A stretch of DNA of 7,605 nt from the NCBI GenBank assembly GCA_900548595.1, contig URLB01000098.1, positions 1 through 7,605 on the forward strand, read 5' to 3'. Source of the DNA: an uncultured Eubacteriales bacterium (GTDB lineage Bacteria > Bacillota > Clostridia > Lachnospirales > Anaerotignaceae). This document shows positions 6,013-7,605 of the stretch, piece after piece; position 1 is the stretch's first letter, and each line of letters opens with the position of its first letter. A program made the translations under genes and the position numbers. The notes beneath the pieces are model-generated. The model searched no databases and was not told where the DNA came from. It saw only the letters and a program-made list of their open reading frames with translations.

Positions 6013-6978
6013 TCAAGCCTCCGAAGCCAAGTATCTCCATTCTCCCGAATATACGGGAACAGCCTCCGGTTCTTCCTCCTCGAGGACAGTAACAAGGGCC
6101 GCAATGGCACACTCTATCTCTTTTTCATCAGGCTCGGCTGTAGTCAGTTTTTGCAGACACATGCCCGGTGCGCTTACTATCTTTACAAAAACGGAATCGC
6201 TTCGTCCAGCCCACTTTATTATTTCATAGCTTATTCCCGAAATAAACGGCACAAGTAAAACTCTGCTCAACATTCTAAGCCATATATTGTCAGTTCTTAC
6301 AAATACAAATACTATCATGCTGACGACCATTACAATAAGCATAAAGCTTGTACCGCATCTTTTATGAAGTCTCGAATGTTTCTTTACATTTTCCGGCGTC
6401 AGTTCCTCCCCGGACTCAAAACAGTTTATAGTTTTATGTTCAGCTCCGTGATACTGGTATACGCGTTGTATGTCTTTCATTCGTGAAATAAGGAAAATAT
6501 AAACAAGAAATATAGCTATTCTCAAAAGACCTTCTATAACGCCGAGAATATATGTGCCCGAAATAAATTTATTAAAGAAACTGCCAATCCACACAGGCAG
6601 CAAAAAAAACAAAAGCAATGCTATAACTATAGATACGGCAACGCTGAAATACATCATATAATCTGTAAGCTTATCACCGAATTTATCCATAAGCTTCTGT
6701 TCAAATTTTGAAGGAGGTTCTTCCGTTTTCTCTTCTCCTGCCAATATTGCGCTGTGCATAAGAATTTTTGTACCGATTATCATAGAATCGAGGAAAGATG
6801 ACATACCTCTGAATATAGGGTAGGTAAAAAGCTTATATTTGCCTAAAATCGTCTCATTTTCTTTTTTTTCAACGGCAATGTCTCCCTCCGGAGTACGCAC
6901 CGCAGTGGCGTAGATTTTCTTTCCTTTCATCATTACGCCTTCTATAACAGCCTGACCGCCGTAATAAGTTTTAGCCAT
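6013..6978 (-). CDS. DUF1385 family membrane protein (YqhQ-like)
   Basis: A 321-aa protein with the hallmarks of DUF1385, a family of unknown function for which B. subtilis YqhQ is the usual reference. Conserved blocks are YGGQAVIEGVMMKG (6-19), YHGAEHKTINCFE (176-188), HSRLHKRCGTSFML (201-214) and APGMCLQKLTTAEPD (270-284). Hydrophobic segments lie at about 110-135, 143-165, 212-228 and 235-254. The His/Glu/Cys-rich blocks (H177, E180, H181, C186, H201, H205, C208) sit between the second and third segments and could bind a metal or form an active site; this is inference. The tail (285-321) is acidic and probably variable. The ATG at 6978 has AAGGA about 10 bp upstream. The gene follows an intrinsic terminator after rpmE and is tightly coupled to prmC. 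This position next to release-factor genes is common in Clostridia, but no biochemical role is established that I know of. Confidence 0.93.
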   Translation of the reverse strand: MAKTYYGGQAVIEGVMMKGKKIYATAVRTPEGDIAVEKKENETILGKYKLFTYPIFRGMSSFLDSMIIGTKILMHSAILAGEEKTEEPPSKFEQKLMDKFGDKLTDYMMYFSVAVSIVIALLLFFLLPVWIGSFFNKFISGTYILGVIEGLLRIAIFLVYIFLISRMKDIQRVYQYHGAEHKTINCFESGEELTPENVKKHSRLHKRCGTSFMLIVMVVSMIVFVFVRTDNIWLRMLSRVLLVPFISGISYEIIKWAGRSDSVFVKIVSAPGMCLQKLTTAEPDEKEIECAIAALVTVLEEEEPEAVPVYSGEWRYLASEA

Positions 6979-6999
6979 TAAAACACATCCTTAATAAGC

Positions 7000-7032
7000 A
7001 AAAAGGGACGGCATAGAAACGCCGACCCCTTT
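7000..7032 (-). terminator. Intrinsic terminator after rpmE
   Basis: On the minus strand, AAAGGGG-T-CGGC (7021-7032) pairs with GCCGTCCCTTT (7002-7012): a 4-bp GC stem, one bulged T, a G-U wobble, then GGG/CCC and AAA/TTT. The loop is 8 bases and a run of five T (7000-7004) follows. It begins 10 bp beyond the rpmE stop. It should end most rpmE transcripts or act as a partial attenuator, lowering expression of the DUF1385-prmC-prfA genes relative to L31. No separate promoter was seen in the 21 bp between the hairpin and the DUF1385 start. Confidence 0.78.
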
Positions 7033-7042
7033 ATTTTTAAAA

Positions 7043-7246
7043 TTACTTTCTGCCATATTTCTTGTTGAACTTCTCAACACGACCGCCGCTTTCAAGCAAA
7101 AGCTTCTGGCTTCCTGTATAGAATGGATGACACTTTGAGCAAACCTCGACTGAGATTTCATCTTTTGTTGAGCCTGTTACAAACTCATTTCCGCAGTGAC
7201 ATCTAACCGTTACCTGTTTGTAATCGGGATGGATACCTTTCTTCAT
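7043..7246 (-). CDS. rpmE: 50S ribosomal protein L31 (zinc-binding, type A)
   Basis: A 67-aa protein of the large subunit, located at the central protuberance and bridging toward the 30S head. It begins MKKGIHPDYKQVTVRCHCGN, and its zinc ligands are all present: Cys16, Cys18, Cys36 and Cys39 in CHC and CSKC. This marks the zinc form rather than the Cys-lacking paralogue used under zinc starvation. CHPFYTG and the FNKKYG tail are typical. The ATG at 7246 was chosen over an in-frame GTG at 7255, because the GTG overlaps the Shine-Dalgarno GAGGTG (7253-7258), which lies 6 bp before the ATG. Expression is from its own promoter after rho, with a leader of about 67 nt, and is followed by an intrinsic terminator. 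Confidence 0.98.
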   Translation of the reverse strand: MKKGIHPDYKQVTVRCHCGNEFVTGSTKDEISVEVCSKCHPFYTGSQKLLLESGGRVEKFNKKYGRK

Positions 7247-7313
7247 TTTTTTCACCTCATTTTATATATTTGTTGATCAATAGTACTCAAACTAAGGTCT
7301 ATTTATAGACAAC
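7247..7313 (-). promoter_or_regulatory. rpmE 5' leader with small hairpins, possible autoregulatory element
   Basis: If transcription starts about 7 bp after the -10 box, the leader is about 67 nt. It contains GTCTATAAATAGAC (7297-7310), a perfect inverted repeat, followed by TTGATCAACAAA near 7269-7280, which can pair with TTTGTTG at 7310-7316 only if transcription starts slightly earlier. Candidate L31 leader structures have been predicted in several bacterial groups, including Firmicutes. Whether this one belongs to them I cannot judge from the sequence alone. Confidence 0.3.
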
Positions 7314-7319
7314 AAACAG

Positions 7320-7348
7320 ATTATATCATATACCTGTAATTCTTGCAA
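7320..7348 (-). promoter_or_regulatory. rpmE promoter (extended -10, housekeeping sigma type)
   Basis: Minus strand: -35 TTGCAA (7343-7348), a 17-bp spacer and a perfect -10 TATAAT (7320-7325), preceded by TGA so that it reads TGnTATAAT, an extended -10. The -35 lies only 4 bp after the rho stop codon. Start of transcription is expected near 7313. The strength suits a ribosomal protein gene needed at far higher levels than rho. The -35 is inside a perfect 10-bp palindrome, TCTTGCAAGA (7341-7350). Confidence 0.8.
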
Positions 7349-7352
7349 GATG

Positions 7353-7605
7353 CTATTTTGCAATATTTTTCTCCATTAACAAAAGTTTTTCCACAAACAT
7401 TGCATTGTTGTCCGTTTTTCTCATCTGCTCGATGATATAGGGCGTACTTTCCGCCGCGTTGGAATTACCGGACATTTTTCTCATGGCGTACATCGCTTCC
7501 AATTCTTCTTTTGAAAGAAGCAAATCTTCACGCCTTGTTCCGCTTTTATTAACGTCTATGGCAGGGAATATTCTTCTCTCCGACAATTTTCTGTCAAGGA
7601 CAAGA
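7353..7605 (-). CDS. rho: Transcription termination factor Rho, C-terminal end (partial)
   Basis: The last 83 codons plus TAG are visible, and the frame continues beyond the window edge. The sequence LDRKLSERRIFPAIDVNKSG is the strongly conserved C-terminal motor segment of Rho, followed by TRREDLL and a helical tail (EELEAMYAMRKM). Rho is a hexameric RNA-dependent ATPase that loads on untranslated RNA and stops transcription. The RNA-binding and Walker motifs lie upstream, outside the window. The tail ends NIAK just before the rpmE promoter. Its place before rpmE and prfA is the standard clostridial arrangement. Nothing unusual is seen in the visible part. Confidence 0.97.
   Translation of the reverse strand, partial: LVLDRKLSERRIFPAIDVNKSGTRREDLLLSKEELEAMYAMRKMSGNSNAAESTPYIIEQMRKTDNNAMFVEKLLLMEKNIAK

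Noticed and set aside
6011..6112. Longer N-terminus for PrmC
   Set aside because: It overlaps the conserved upstream gene in another frame and gives Cys/Gly-rich sequence. The ATG at 6010 has GGAGG 7 bp upstream.
1249..6229. Several plus-strand open frames opposite glgP, the 128-aa gene, prfA, prmC and the DUF1385 gene
   Set aside because: They are antisense shadows of strongly supported genes, with low-complexity Ser/Phe-rich translations and no family resemblance.
7247..7255. GTG start for L31 three codons upstream
   Set aside because: The GTG is part of the GAGGTG ribosome site that serves the ATG at 7246.
1..7605. CRISPR array, insertion sequence, integrase, toxin-antitoxin or defence genes
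   Set aside because: No regularly spaced repeats, transposase or integrase motifs, or terminal repeats with target duplications were seen on either strand.

Overview
This window is part of a low-GC Gram-positive chromosome, most likely from Clostridia. The evidence is the gene order rho - rpmE - DUF1385 - prmC - prfA, the four-cysteine (zinc-binding) form of L31, strong Shine-Dalgarno sequences (GGAGG, GAGGTG, GGGAG), and a tRNA without an encoded CCA. Every supported gene lies on the minus strand, so the biological reading order runs from 7605 down to 1.

Right part (7605-4096): a termination-related cluster. It starts with the last 83 codons of transcription terminator Rho. A near-consensus promoter follows just after the rho stop and drives rpmE (ribosomal protein L31). 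After rpmE comes an intrinsic terminator, then a DUF1385 membrane protein of unknown function, prmC (methyltransferase for the GGQ glutamine of release factors) and prfA (release factor 1). The DUF1385 gene, prmC and prfA are tightly packed: 2 bp separate the first two, and prmC and prfA overlap by 8 bp. The cluster therefore links transcription termination, a ribosomal protein and translation termination.

Middle part (4008-597): a small hydrophobic protein of unknown family, glycogen phosphorylase (glgP, 815 aa), an unrecognised 140-aa protein, then tRNA-Arg(CCG) only 4 bp after that protein's stop, closed by a strong intrinsic terminator.

Left part (1-545): much richer in A+T (about 27% GC by hand count, against 38-52% in lines sampled elsewhere). 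It holds the first 16 codons of what looks like ftsK/spoIIIE, a good promoter for it, and a 55-codon remnant of the C-terminus of tepA, a ClpP-like protein gene that normally sits before ftsK in Clostridia. The rest of tepA is absent. Between the remnant and the tRNA there are about 200 bp of AT-rich DNA with no supported gene. This side of the tRNA looks like a rearrangement junction, or possibly an assembly join.

I found no CRISPR array, insertion sequence, toxin-antitoxin pair or recognisable defence system. The least explained items are the two unknown proteins flanking glgP, the DUF1385 protein, and the truncated tepA/AT-rich junction.
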